Shown here piece by piece: positions 11,434 to 23,900 of a stretch of 64,000 bases of DNA (its first letter is position 1; the number at the start of each line of letters is the position of its first letter). The position numbers and the translations under genes were made by a program. This DNA comes from Corbicula japonica (lineage: Eukaryota; Mollusca; Bivalvia; Venerida; Cyrenidae). A model generated the notes under the pieces. The model was not told the origin of the DNA. It was given only the letters and a program-made list of their open reading frames with translations, and searched no databases. The stretch spans positions 8,143,380 through 8,207,379 of the forward strand of contig JAZAYU010000010.1 in assembly GCA_038501625.1 (NCBI GenBank). Direction: 5' to 3'.

Positions 11434-11894
11434 AGAAGTAATAACTGAACATAAACCAGCAAACAATAAAAATTTCTTTATAATTAGCAAGCTCTTGGAA
11501 GTACAGATTTTGAAAATGAGGTCTCCTAAATAAAAACTATGTGACTAAGTCAAGTTGTTTTTAATTTTCCATATATTTACAAGTTTTATGACAAACATGA
11601 GAATGTACATACAAATCTGTTGTTAGGGTAATAAAATCAACATGATTTCAACCCAACATTATGAAATATTTCATTATACAATGACTCTTTGTCATTAAAA
11701 ATTGCAAACATTTCACAATGTCAAACAAGTTTCAAAGACAAAGCAAAAATTTAAAATATAAATAATGATATTGACTTTAATGATGTTATGAAAATGCTCT
11801 TCCATTCAGGTTCTACACCCAAAATAGCTCGTATGAAATTTAAAACAACTTTCGATCGAAAGTTACCTGAATATATTAAAATTTTCTTCTCCAA

Positions 11895-12060
11895 TGAAAA
11901 TTACTCGAGATAATATTTCAACTTGCAAGAACATACATCAACACCAATTAAAATACTTGAGATAGTATTTCAACTTGCAAGAACATACATCAACACCAAT
12001 TAAAAATACTTGAGATAGTATTTCAACTTGCAAGAACACAATTATATTATGTCAACATCA
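11895..12060 (+). repeat. 61-bp tandem repeat, about 2.7 units
   Basis: Three successive copies of ATTTCAACTTGCAAGAACA, separated by CATCAACACCAATTAAAA spacers, with only a few differences. This indicates recent local duplication. Confidence 0.85.
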
Positions 12061-12090
12061 ATTATTTTAATCTTAAAACAATATACGAAA

Positions 12091-12200
12091 CTAGAAATGT
12101 TTTCATAGGCACTAATGTCCCCACTTACAACTTAAGGAAACACACATGATTTGCGTTTTGGAATTCTAAGTCATGACAGTGACTTTGAACTAATATGGCC
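12091..12200 (+). repeat. 5' fragment of a pearl-like element
   Basis: CTAGAAATGTTTTCATAGGC then ACTAATGTCCCCACT resembles the starts of elements A (9371) and E (51871), but no tandem core or 3' hairpin follows. Confidence 0.45.
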
Positions 12201-12344
12201 AATTCTTACAAAACTTTTCATTATTCTGGAGAATTATTACATCTTGAAAATATCTGTATTGGTATATATAGACATTATATTCTGGAAACAAATTTTCCCT
12301 TAAATGATAGTGAGTTATTGTACTTGTACTAGTTTATTATACAT

Positions 12345-12522
12345 TTACTTTACGGGAGCGGCCTTTATCCTACCCGCATCCAATTTAAATCTGGATTTGA
12401 CTATACTGTTCAGTTTTAGTTTCATTAGCTTATTTCTGATTGAGAAGCAAACAGTGTAGATCCAAAATCAGAGCACAAAGATGGGAAAAGTATAAGTCAT
12501 ATCCCAAAGGAGTAAAGGGTAA
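12345..12522. repeat. MITE family 1, degraded copy
   Basis: Retains the middle AAGCAAACAGTGTAGATCC block and the end GGAGTAAAGGGTA; the left half is diverged. Confidence 0.5.
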
Positions 12523-13248
12523 AACAATTGTTTGATGTGTTAAGACAGCCAGTAAAATCAACAAATTCTCTTTTTTCTACCTGGTATAGAAAATACCTCA
12601 CAAACTCAAAAAATTAAGTGTACACAATTTGTGGAAAATTTGTCTAAGGACAAAAGCACTATGGTCAGCTCTTGCCAAGTCAACATCTGGATATCATTTA
12701 ATCTTCAGCTAGCATATTTGTCACAAAATTTAATAGATCTTTCAAATGCAAGGCTTGCTGTGTTCTTAAAAAAAGTATACAGCTTCAATTCAGGTTAACT
12801 ACAAGTGAATGTTTTCAATCGCTTTGCAATCATGATTAAATTTATAAAATAAATAAAACATTATAAAAGATTCCGAGAACACGTGAAAAAAGAATACAAA
12901 CACCACAAATTCCTAACAAATTAGAGACTCAAATGACAAGAAATGCTGATTACAAATTCTGCAATATCCTTTCTTTTATTTGATTCAGAATATATACTTC
13001 AAACAGCCATGTGCAGCAAAACAGGTTATCATATCTTTAAAATGGAATGTACAATCATGACAAAATTGTTTTAAAATTGTTTTAAAATTCATCAATAACA
13101 GGTACATGTTCTTGATAATTCGTTAGTCTTATGCAGCTCACCTTTAAATGCATGTATAACCATTACCCTGTTCACTTTATTGGATGGAATTGTTTTTCTA
13201 TGGATGGGTCTGTTCATTCACCTTATCCATTAAAGGTGTGTTTAACAG

Positions 13249-13375
13249 AAATTTTAACACTGGACAATGACCAGTGTAGATCAAAATCGAAATTTTATCA
13301 CTGAAAAATACCAGTGTAGATCCAGATCAGAATTTACAAATGGGTGTTTGTCTACACAGGTTGCAAATTTGACTC
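13249..13375. repeat. MITE family 1, degraded copy
   Basis: Two ACCAGTGTAGATC blocks in direct order and a terminal GTCTACACAGGTTGCA. Confidence 0.45.
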
Positions 13376-13559
13376 CCTAAAGTGACTTGCACTATCACTG
13401 TTAATGGATGAATGAAACAAACCATTTAATTTCTGTTCTCCACAAATGAAACTAATGACTTTGCATAAAATTGCTGAGAACATATGACTCAAAATGTATA
13501 AATACAAGACGATAACACAATGCAACAAAACCTGGTTTTCTTCTTAAATTATAAGTAAA

Positions 13560-13990
13560 GATGGGGCATAACTAGGACAAAAATTCAGCAAAAGAGTTAT
13601 GAAACTTGTACTGATAATTGCTATTGTGATGTCAGACAACTATGTTAAGTTTTAAAGTTCTATCTTGAATGGTTACCAAGAAAAAGTGAATTTAAACTAA
13701 AACCAAGGAAATGTTGATGCCCGTATGAACATTCAACAACTAATCCCATTCTTATAACCGGGGATTTCCAAAGAAAACCTGGTTAAAAAGTTCTGGTATA
13801 ATCAAAGTTTAATGCTCATGCCAAATAAACCACATTTCAACCCTCCAATCTGCAAGTTTAACTGACAAAAGCAGTATTTGGTTTAACAACTGCTATATTT
13901 TGAGAAATCAACTTGAATGGATGCCAAAGAAAACAATCCCTGAAAAAAAACTACGAAAAGCAGTTATGGGTGAGTGTATTGTCTGCCCAA
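13560..13990. repeat. Degraded pearl-like core with AACCGGGGATTT hairpin
   Basis: GGGGCATAACTAGGACAAAA and AAAGAGTTATGAAACTTGTA resemble pearl core phrasing. 13756-13783 holds AACCGGGGATTTCC...GAAAACCTGGTT, the same hairpin type as element B at 35467. Confidence 0.4.
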
Positions 13991-14264
13991 CTCCATCCAA
14001 TAAAGAAATAATCAGTACAAAAAAAACACATCCAAGGTAAGTTCCTTTACCAAAAAGTGCAAAGTATTAATAATTAAATTTTATTCTAAATGTTTGTTTT
14101 TTCAGTCAGTAGTTATTTCAAAGTCAATTGCACAATCAGTCTGGAAAAATAATTTTCCTGTTTCTAAGAAAATACAATCTCTAAAAACTGGCAGCAATGA
14201 ATAGCAAAAACAACAATCAGTATAAATGAACATGATCAACAACATATAACTGTTCTATCAGTTA

Positions 14265-14500
14265 TTAACCCTTTACTTCATAGATACACCTATATTGCGT
14301 GCGAAAACAGTGAAGATCTAAATCAGCTGATACATCCTTCTGTCTGATCAATTCTACACTGTTTGCTTTTTGAATCATTAAGTTGTTTCTAACCAAACAG
14401 CAAATAGTGTGGATCCTAATATGGCAGGAATGTGCCAGCAGATCTGGATCCATGCTGTTTGCACAAGTGATAAAATGTGTATACATGAAGTAAAGGGTTT
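14265..14500. repeat. MITE family 1, complete copy
   Basis: TTAACCCTTTACTTCATAG at the left and CATGAAGTAAAGGGTTTA at the right. Two overlapping minus-strand open frames here are repeat translations. Confidence 0.8.
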
Positions 14501-14755
14501 ATAAATCTGTAAGTTTACCAGCCCTGCTAACAGTTTCTGACTGAATATTTCCATACAAACCCATGTTATAAATTGCCTCTGAACAGAGACCATCTTGTTC
14601 CTAGTTTTATTTTACCTTCTTTTAACAACTCTTTAATAAAACTTCAGACTGTCAACAGCAAACAACTGTCTACAAAGACCACAGGTTTCAAGGTACTGGT
14701 AACAGAATAACAGTCTATATTCAAAGGCTTTGTCAAAATGTCTAAATCATGTCCC

Positions 14756-14927
14756 TCAATCAGCATCAGCCTCAACATGTTCCTGAACCGAGTCATCTTC
14801 TGCTCCTCGGCTTGGCGATTCCTTACCATTCTGTTCAGGACTTCTGGATCTCGACCTCTCTTCACGATCTACCCGAGGGGATTTTGAAGACGAGCGTGGG
14901 CGCCGAGAGCGGCTTCTGGATCTGCTC
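14756..14927 (-). CDS. SRSF7-like: SR gene exon 5: RS end and acidic tail, stop
   Basis: Acceptor TTTTAG, then codons giving RSRSRSRSRRPRSSSKSP, a middle VDREERSRSRSPEQNGKE, and an acidic tail ending EADAD before TGA at 14758-14756. It holds 57 codons including the stop after completing a split Arg codon. Confidence 0.85.
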
Positions 14928-17900
14928 CTAAAATTTAAGAAGATTTGCCAGATACGAATGCGAAATAATAATTTACACCATAGATGGCTTTTATCTCATG
15001 TGATCAGTACAGATCCAGGTCTGAAGGTTTTAAAGCTGAGATTGGAAACCAGTCTCAAATCTCAAGCATCTGCTTGGCTGAAATGGTGACTGGTAGCCAT
15101 TTCAGCCAATCAGATGCTTGAGATTTGAGACTGGTTTCCATGCTCAGTTTTTTAACCTTGGGCACTGGTTTGTCTGATATCCATGCATTCTAATCAGGAA
15201 CCGTATAGATTCATTAGTTTTCCTTTCCTACCAAAAAGTGTACAGTGTAGATCCTGATTATGCTGCATGGATGTGCATGTTTATCTGTATCTACTCTGGT
15301 TTCACAGGGGATATAAGCTGCAATTTCAGCCCCAGCAACAGCCATGTCTAATGCCAATGTTTAGATCATTAAATACTTTTCTGGACCTCAAGCTATACCA
15401 AAGACATTTTTAAGGAGAGCAATATAATGAATTTAGCATTATAGATCCTGATTTTCTTAGCCTTTACTCCATTTAGACTATACAGGTTTTATCACATGTG
15501 CGAATAGTGCAGATCCAGAATAGCCAGCACATCTTTGGAACCAAGTTTAATGTTAATTAGTATTACTTACTTTCAAGAGATGACAAATTTTGTGGTCTCT
15601 GCTCACCACAAGGGATCCTAATATGTGTGATGTCAAGATGAGTGTGTACAAAGGAGGGAAACACCAACACTGAATGGCAATGATTTTTCCGTGATTATGA
15701 GCAATTTTACAATTGTTTTGGAAAACACATCATAGCAAAACTTACCTGCTAGGACTGTTTCTTTTGCTGCTTCTCCTCCCCCTATCTCTGCTCTTTGACC
15801 TTGACTTACGACCCCTAGAACGTGACCTTGACCGACGACCCCTTGATGGCGATCTTGAGTAACTTCTACGTGAACTTAAACAAAAAATAATAATTTATAT
15901 TTCTTTTGCTGAAACTGTACAATTTTAACTAACAATTATTAGAATAAAGGTCAATCATCAACTGTTCAGTATATAAAAAAACTCTATTTTTGGCAAGAAT
16001 ACAATAAACTATATAGATTTAACAATGTAAAATGCTTCTACTTGATTTATACTTTTGTATTTGCTAACTTTTACACGTCATCCTAGTCATTAATGATATA
16101 GAATAATGTTCTTAGCCATTTATGCCAGCATATAACATGGATACTGCTTGTATCACACGTGTGATTAGTGCAGATCCAGATCAGACTGTAAGAATGTGCA
16201 GGCTGACATGAATTTGTAGTTTAAATAAGTAGATATAGTGGCTGACCTTTATTCTAAGGAAACAGTATTAATGTTTGGCCAAGGGACAAGGAGGCAGAAA
16301 TAATGCAGCAGTATTCCCAAAAACAAAGTTCAATTTGCTGTACATGTATTTGAAATGGCAAAAAATTTTTTTAAAAGGTATTCCTGTTTAGCTGGTACAC
16401 CTTAGCTGAATGCAGTTATTTCATTCTTATTGGAAATACAGTGTATGTATGCATAGTTTTCTACAGGTGAAATAATTGCCAGATAAATCACCATGATCCT
16501 TATTCATAGAATAAAATTCTGCATCTAGATAATGTTTTTTTACCCATATGACATACAATTGCGAAAATATTTTTTCAAAGCTTTAGATGATCTTTTAAAT
16601 ACTGACAATAATTAACAATTTTTGTAAAAGTTTTCCCCATGTATGTATGTATTCATCTGAAAAATAGATCAACTAAATTATTTTCTCTAGTAAATGAAGT
16701 AAGTAAACCCTTTACTTCATAAATACAGTGTTATTGCATAGGCAAAATGTGTAGATCCAGATCAGACAGCAAGGATGTACCAGCTGATCTGGATCTAAAA
16801 TGTTCACCCATTAAATAAAGTAATATATATGGAGTAAAAGGTTAAATACATTGTATACTTAGAGAAATAACAGTTGGAGTTCTCAATCTCTAATAAAGCA
16901 AAATGAACAATGTTTTAAGCGCAAGCATGATAGGGTAAAGTTAAGCATGCAGCTTATTCCCTGTCCAAAGTGGAGACTTATTATTTCATAAAAATAGAAA
17001 AAACATGGTGGTACATGTATCAGTATGTACAAGGACAAGCTGACTAGCATGGACAGCATTTATTCAGGACACCCTGGACACTGCTGTGTAAAAACTACAT
17101 TATTGAATTCCTGGAAAAATCAGTCCTATACAATGGTGTGCATTTTAGGCTCAAGGACATAACTTACTTGAGGAGGTTATAAATAACAGCTGTTCAGCAA
17201 TTTATTCCAGTAATATATAGTTAACCCTTTCCTCAATATCAACACATTTTACGCATGTGCTACCAGTTTAGACTCAAATCTGCTGGCACATCTGTGCCTT
17301 CTGATCAGGATCTGCACTGGTCTCATTTTGGTCAGAAATAACCTAATGAATAAAACAGCAACAGTTTAGATCCTGATCAGATGGCACGGATGTGCAAGCT
17401 GATCTGGATTTTATTTGTTTGTTCATGCAATAAAGGTGTATCTATGGAGGGAAGGGACCTTCATTATAACCGATACCTTTCATATGAGATTGATATACAA
17501 GAAAAAGACTATTTATTGTACTTGAAAAATAAGATAACCCTTTACACAATGGTAATGGCTGTTATTCCATGGGGAAACAATGTAGATCAAGATCTGCTGA
17601 CACCTCAGTGCCATCGAATCAGGTTCTACACTGTTCACTTTTAGATTCATTAGGTTACTTCTAACCAAGAAGCAACTATTGTAGCAACCTGATGTGCCAG
17701 CTGATCTGGATCAACACCAGTTGCACATCCTATAAAACCTGTATATATGAAGTAAAAGGATAAACAAACTATAATGCCTATTGGTCAGAAATAACCAAAT
17801 GACTTTAAATGAATCTCAAAGAAAACATATTGTGATTGGACAGCCATGATATGCCGACTGATTTGGATCTAGATTGGTCCCCAATGAGTAACAGCCAAAG

Positions 17901-20900
17901 CACATAGAGTAAAGGTTTAATTAAAACTCTATCAAGCCATTAAAACCATGTTGAAGTATTTCAGCTAGGTTTCCCCTTTTCTTTGAAACATATAATGGCT
18001 GCATTTACATGCACTGCAAAAAAGGTTACAATGTACTTTAAAGAGAGCATAAACACATATAAAAATAAAAATAACCTTTCATCAACAAAGAAAACTTTAA
18101 AATTACAACTGAGTAGATGTCATCATTTTGTGTGCAAGGTTTCATGATCCCATTTACATTTCCATGGAAACTAAGAACCTTGAGATATCCTACATTGACT
18201 TTAATACACATGATACCAAAACTGGAACTTTGATTTTGCATCCTTTTAACTGGAAAATTTATTGATTCCCAGTAAAACAAATGTCTTGTTGTCTTATTAA
18301 TTATACAACAGAAATAAATCAGATTCAGCAGAAAAAGAAGAACACAATTTTTCAAACTTTCCGTAAAGAAATATCCATAAAATCCAGGACATTCCAGATC
18401 AAATCACTTTCCAGTAGCTAGAAATGTTATTTCCAGTCCAAATATCACATGTATGCTTTAATCTCTTTAAATACTGTACTGCTGCAACAACTAAAATAGT
18501 TATAGAAATTGTTTTAAACTACAAGAGATCCAACCAAACATTTTAATCAATATAAAACATATTTAAAGTGTTTGCAGATATTTAAAGAGATGTGATCAAT
18601 GTGAGAATACATTACTTTATGCCATTAAGCATTTCCTCCACATATATGCCTTTATGGCATGGGGGGACAGTGTAGATCAAGACCAGCCGGCAAATCTCTG
18701 CCATCTGCTCACGATATTCGCTGTTCGCATTTTGATAGATAAGGTTATTTGTGACCAAAAAGCGAACAGTGCTGATCCCAATCAGGGCCCAAGGTTATAA
18801 AACTGAGCATGGAAACCAGTCTCAAATCTCAAGCATCTGATTGGCTGAAATGGCGACCAGTCGCCATTTCAGCCAATCAGATGCTTGAGATTTGAGACTG
18901 GTTTCCAATCTCAGTTTTATAACCTCCAACACAGAAGGCAAGGAGCTGGGTAATTTGGATCTACACTGGATGCATATGCAAAAAAATGCATACATATGGA
19001 GTAAATAGTAATTTATTTATGTACTGAACATATCTATCAATGGATTTTTTAAGCATTTTTTTCACTAGTTAAATACATACCTTAAGTGATATTTTGCAAT
19101 AAAATATCAAATAATCACTTACAGCCAATCAACATCTGGCTGTCATTTTCTCCTACTAATCCATTCCACTGATAAAAGCCCTCATATCATTGGTTCTCTC
19201 ATTCCATCAGACAACCAACCAACCAATCAGGGATGGCAATACAAACATTCCCACCACATACCATACCAATCTTTTCATTTAAACCATAAACCACAAGCCT
19301 GATGAAAACAATCAAAGTTTATAAAAGGTGAAATATTCACACAACATCTTCACCTATTTCACAATTTGGTCAATAAAATGCTTAAGTTTATCTAAATTGT
19401 GTTTATATTACTTGCAAGAAACATATATAATAAAAACATAAACAAAAATATTAAAAGTAGAGTTTGTGCATAAAAATACAGTTTATGGGGCAGCTCATAA
19501 GTTTTAAATCCATATTGATAAATACTATTGGTGCTATAATTATAGAACACTTTTGACAAGAAACTATGTCGTAAAGAAACCAAAATTTTATTTTAAACCA
19601 ATCATAAATTTAGATTTGAAAAAAAGGAATGTTTGTCTGATTATATGTCCTGTATTGTGTTGCCTGAACCGATGGAGCACTGTAAATTTAGTATTCTTCA
19701 TATTTACTGCCAATACATGTATGTCTATATACTTTCATTTGAAGTTATAACCCATACAAAAAAGATAATTGATGGAAATGGAAATGACAAAGACATTAAT
19801 ACTATTTTAAGCACTTCAACATGCTGTAATAACAGTAAAAGTTGGACAAAAACTTGTTGAAATGTGTCAGTGTTTAGATCTATTAACCAAATAAGAACTT
19901 ACCGATAATAAACCCTATTTATACTGCATCGCTGTGCACACAAACCTGAGTCCCAATCGTAGTATGTGGTCTCAAGGGATTATTTACCAGTAAAATAATG
20001 TATTTCAAATATCTTTAAAAATGTTTGTTGTAGTCAATGAATGCATAATAATAATAATGAATATTGCGCAACCAAATATGAAGAAACATTAGTTTACAGT
20101 GCTCTATGTTGTTATGTTAAACCTGTTTGTTTTCCACTGTTTATAATTAGGATAAAAACATGCAAGTGTGGAAGGAAACCCTTAAAACTCTCCAAAATTT
20201 GGAATTATTTGAAATACAGTGATGTGTAATACTCAATCATTTACAGCTGTTCAGGTCTTAATCAACTTGCTAAAAGATTTCTGATAAGTATACAGTGTCA
20301 CAATATGGTAGGACATGCATGGCTCTGCCTACTGGGCGATTCGGGCGACATCGTCGCCTTTAATTTCTAAACTTCGCCCTAACAAAAATCATAAAAATAA
20401 TATTTTGTTCGATGACATTTGATCTGTTCTCTACGCTCCACCCAATTTACGAAATGCCTGCCTTCTAGACCAATATAAACATGAGCGCGCACAGTGATTC
20501 GCCGATCGCCGATATGCTGAATTAACTTCTGTCCAATGGCAGCATCAACAAAACTGTCAAGTCTGTCAGTGTTCAAATTACCAATTAACCCCAATCAGCA
20601 TGATTCCCTCTTGTCTCATAATTGATTGTTTGTACAAGGATTACTAGTTAAAACAAGTCATTCTTTTGTGTAAGCAGTCGTCTGACAGGTCGTCCTTTGT
20701 CTTTCAATTAACAAAGAATCAAACAACTGAAAAGCTGTAAAAAGTTGATTTCAACTTCCACAGTTTCTGGCTATCAGCTAACTGATTAAAGTTACATTAA
20801 TAAATAATTGAAAATGTTGCAAAAATCGGCAATAAAATATAGGGAGGTAACAAAAAGAAACTAGATTTTGCCATTTTATGCAAGGACACAGTTAATTAAA

Positions 20901-23900
20901 GTCCTGATGAGAAAATTTTGTTAAAACATCAACGCAGCAATTGTTCTTAGGCAATATTTTGATTTTTTATTTCGAACATCCTCCAAATTATTTTCTTTTA
21001 AATGTATTACCGATATATGTATAAGGTGGTCTAATGATTAGTGTTGAACTAGATTAACTCTGTACTTTATTAGGCTATACTCCTGCAACATCAGGCAGTA
21101 AAAAATCTTATTTTGATAACCTATAGATATATTAAATCTACGCAAATAATTAAAGAATTCAGGAATACAGAAATTGATTAAGAATAGAACTGAACAGCAT
21201 CAGCTAGAGATTTGTTAAGTATATGATTTTTTATACAATGTAGTATATCATGACATGATGCTATTCAGTTTATATCAGCATTAAAATTTTATAAAATAAA
21301 CTTGCTCCACACTATGTTAAATGTGTATAAGTTTTATTTGCTGCTGCTGCAAATGACTAACTTGAATATCAGTACTGTTTAAATCAACATGCTTGTATAT
21401 TTTAAAGCGGCAATCCGGGCATGTGAGTCGTTGCGACTCACTTCTCCCTAAATTTTTAGCCTAGGCAGAGCCCTGACATGTCAATCCTTGATATGCGCTA
21501 TTTTCAATACCTAATCTTTTAACCACCAAACTGAATATAATGGACTTGCTTTTATTTGTTATTGAGACATCAGTGCTATCTGATCTGGAGATCTACACTG
21601 TTTGTTCTTGGTCAGAAATATCCTAATGAATTAAAAGTGAACATTGCAGGTCCTCATCAGACCCCACTGATATGCTAGCAAAACTGGTTGTACACTGTTC
21701 CCCCCAATGGGGTAACAGCAGCATTCTATGGAGTAAAGGGTTAAGGAACATTTAGTATAATTGTAAATGGAATATGCATTTTCTGTAGATGTCTCAGTAA
21801 AAATGGCAGGAAAATATTTTGTCTGATCATGTAGAGGAATTTAAATAATTACTGATCAGTCAACGCAAAAAGGCAACAGTTTTAGATTTTGCAACAGTAT
21901 CCCGAATAGATGAAACTTCACTGTTTTTATCCAGATTACTGGGTAGATGAAACTTCACTGATTTTGAAAAGCTAGCAAATAGAGTTGTATCAAAGACAGA
22001 CAGTCTCCACTTACACTGTAACACTGTAGACTAATCTTGTGATTTACTAAAATAAATTTACCCCAGCCAAATTAATCCAAACAAGAATGTGCAGAAATCT
22101 TAAAACTTAAACTAAGGAAAAAATAAAGCATTTTGTTTCTTGCTTTTGTTGAGAACAGTTAAGCATCTATCTGTTGTTTTTTTTTTAATATGTATGGGAC
22201 TAGCACTTTTATTTTAAAGGACATTGAAGAACATTATCTATCAGAGACAACTATTACGCAAGCATAACAGTTAAATCAAAAGTAATACAACTTAAGTTAA
22301 AACCACTTCTATTTTAGATTAAGTATATAAATAAAAGTTATGAAAAGGATTCCTTCAATTTACTACTGATGCCATGTTGATGCCTTCCCCTGTTGAAAAC
22401 TAAACAATTAGATATCTTAATCTACATGAAGCATTTAAATGTCAATAGGGTTCAAATCCACAACTCTGGCCTGGTTTCTTTTTTCCCTTTGCATAACTAC
22501 AAAATTTATCAACTTCATATGCATAACTACAAAATTTATCAACTTCATACCAGAATGTAGCTTTAAGAATGACAGCTTCTGAACATCCAGTACAACAAAT
22601 CACTGCTAATTATTTCTGTAATGATATCAACATGTGCTAGCTATATACCTGCGCCGTCTTTCCCTGTTTCTACGCCTCTGTCGCCATATTTCGTCACAGT
22701 CTCGTGAAAAATGGCCCCTTTCTCCGCACTGGTAGCATCTCAAGCTTGCATCAAACCCTCCCCTACGTCTAGGACCACCTCCTCGCACACGAGGTCTGGC
22801 ATATGAACATCTGATCCTTCCCCCTGACAGCACCCTACATTTATTTAATTAATCCTTTACTCAATATATATACCATATATAACCTTTTTACGCTTGTGCG
22901 ACCACTGTAAATCCAGATCAGCCGGCACATCAGTGAAAAGATGAAATGCTTAATTAAAATGGAAATCAGGAAAGAAATACTTTTGCACATTTTCATAATG
23001 TTTGCATGAACTGATCAACAAGTTCACTTCTTAATGATGGAATTTAGGAAAATAACATATATGCAAGCTTTCTTAACAATGTTTGTGAATGTTAAGTCGG
23101 CAACTTCGCATGAATAAAAAAATATCCCTTTTTCATAAATAAGGAAAAACTTTATCATAAATAAACTCTTTTCTTCATGTATACAGGTGTGTGCCACCAG
23201 TGCAGATCCAGATCAGCTGACACACCCTTGCTGCCTGATTCAGATCTGCTGCGTTCGCGTCCAGAAACAACCTAATGATTCTAAAAGAGAACTGTTTATA
23301 ACCCAGCTGATCTGGATCTACACTGCTCGCTAATGCCATAAGTCGTATCTATGTAGTAAAGGGTTTATCACCAATTGTCGTCTTTTGATAAATAGGGCTG
23401 AAGGTTATAAAACTGAGTTGGGAAACCAGTCTCAAATCTCAAGGATCTGAACACCATTTCAGCCAATCAGATCCTTATGATTTAAGACTGGTTTTCATGC
23501 TTAGTTTTATAACCTTGGGCATAGATCTAGGGACAATGATATTGTTTTTTTAAAGTACTAGAGTGTAACTGCAACCATTAAATAAAAAGTGACTTTCAAA
23601 TGTACTTCCAGCCTAAAATGTTTATAGTATGAAATATCTATGTAACAATCTAAAACTGGCTTAATAGTGTGCTGATACAACAGGGTTTTGGACTTGGCCC
23701 AAGATCATAAAACTGATATTGGAGACCAGTTCCAACATCATATTTATAAAACCGATATTGGTGACCAGTTTCCATTCAGCCAATCAGATGCTTCAGGTTT
23801 GAAACCAGTCTCCTGATTTAGTTTTATGATCTTGGTATTTCTTACGCTCCATCCATTTCTCTAATAGCAGTGTCAGCATCATCCTTATATTTGTAGACAA

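Larger units (their letters stand above)
10683..14755 (-). other. Possible long 3' UTR / downstream region of the SR gene
   Basis: No open frame with a recognisable domain. Besides MITE copies the region holds AT-rich sequence, three 61-bp tandem units (about 11895-12060), a 5' fragment of a pearl-like element (12091) and a degraded pearl-like core at about 13560-13990. Assignment as UTR is inference from the candidate poly(A) signal. Confidence 0.3.

Noticed and set aside
18038..18355. 105-codon minus-strand frame in SR intron 3
   Set aside because: No domain, Phe/Leu-rich from AT bias, and no phase-compatible splice borders with the SR exons.
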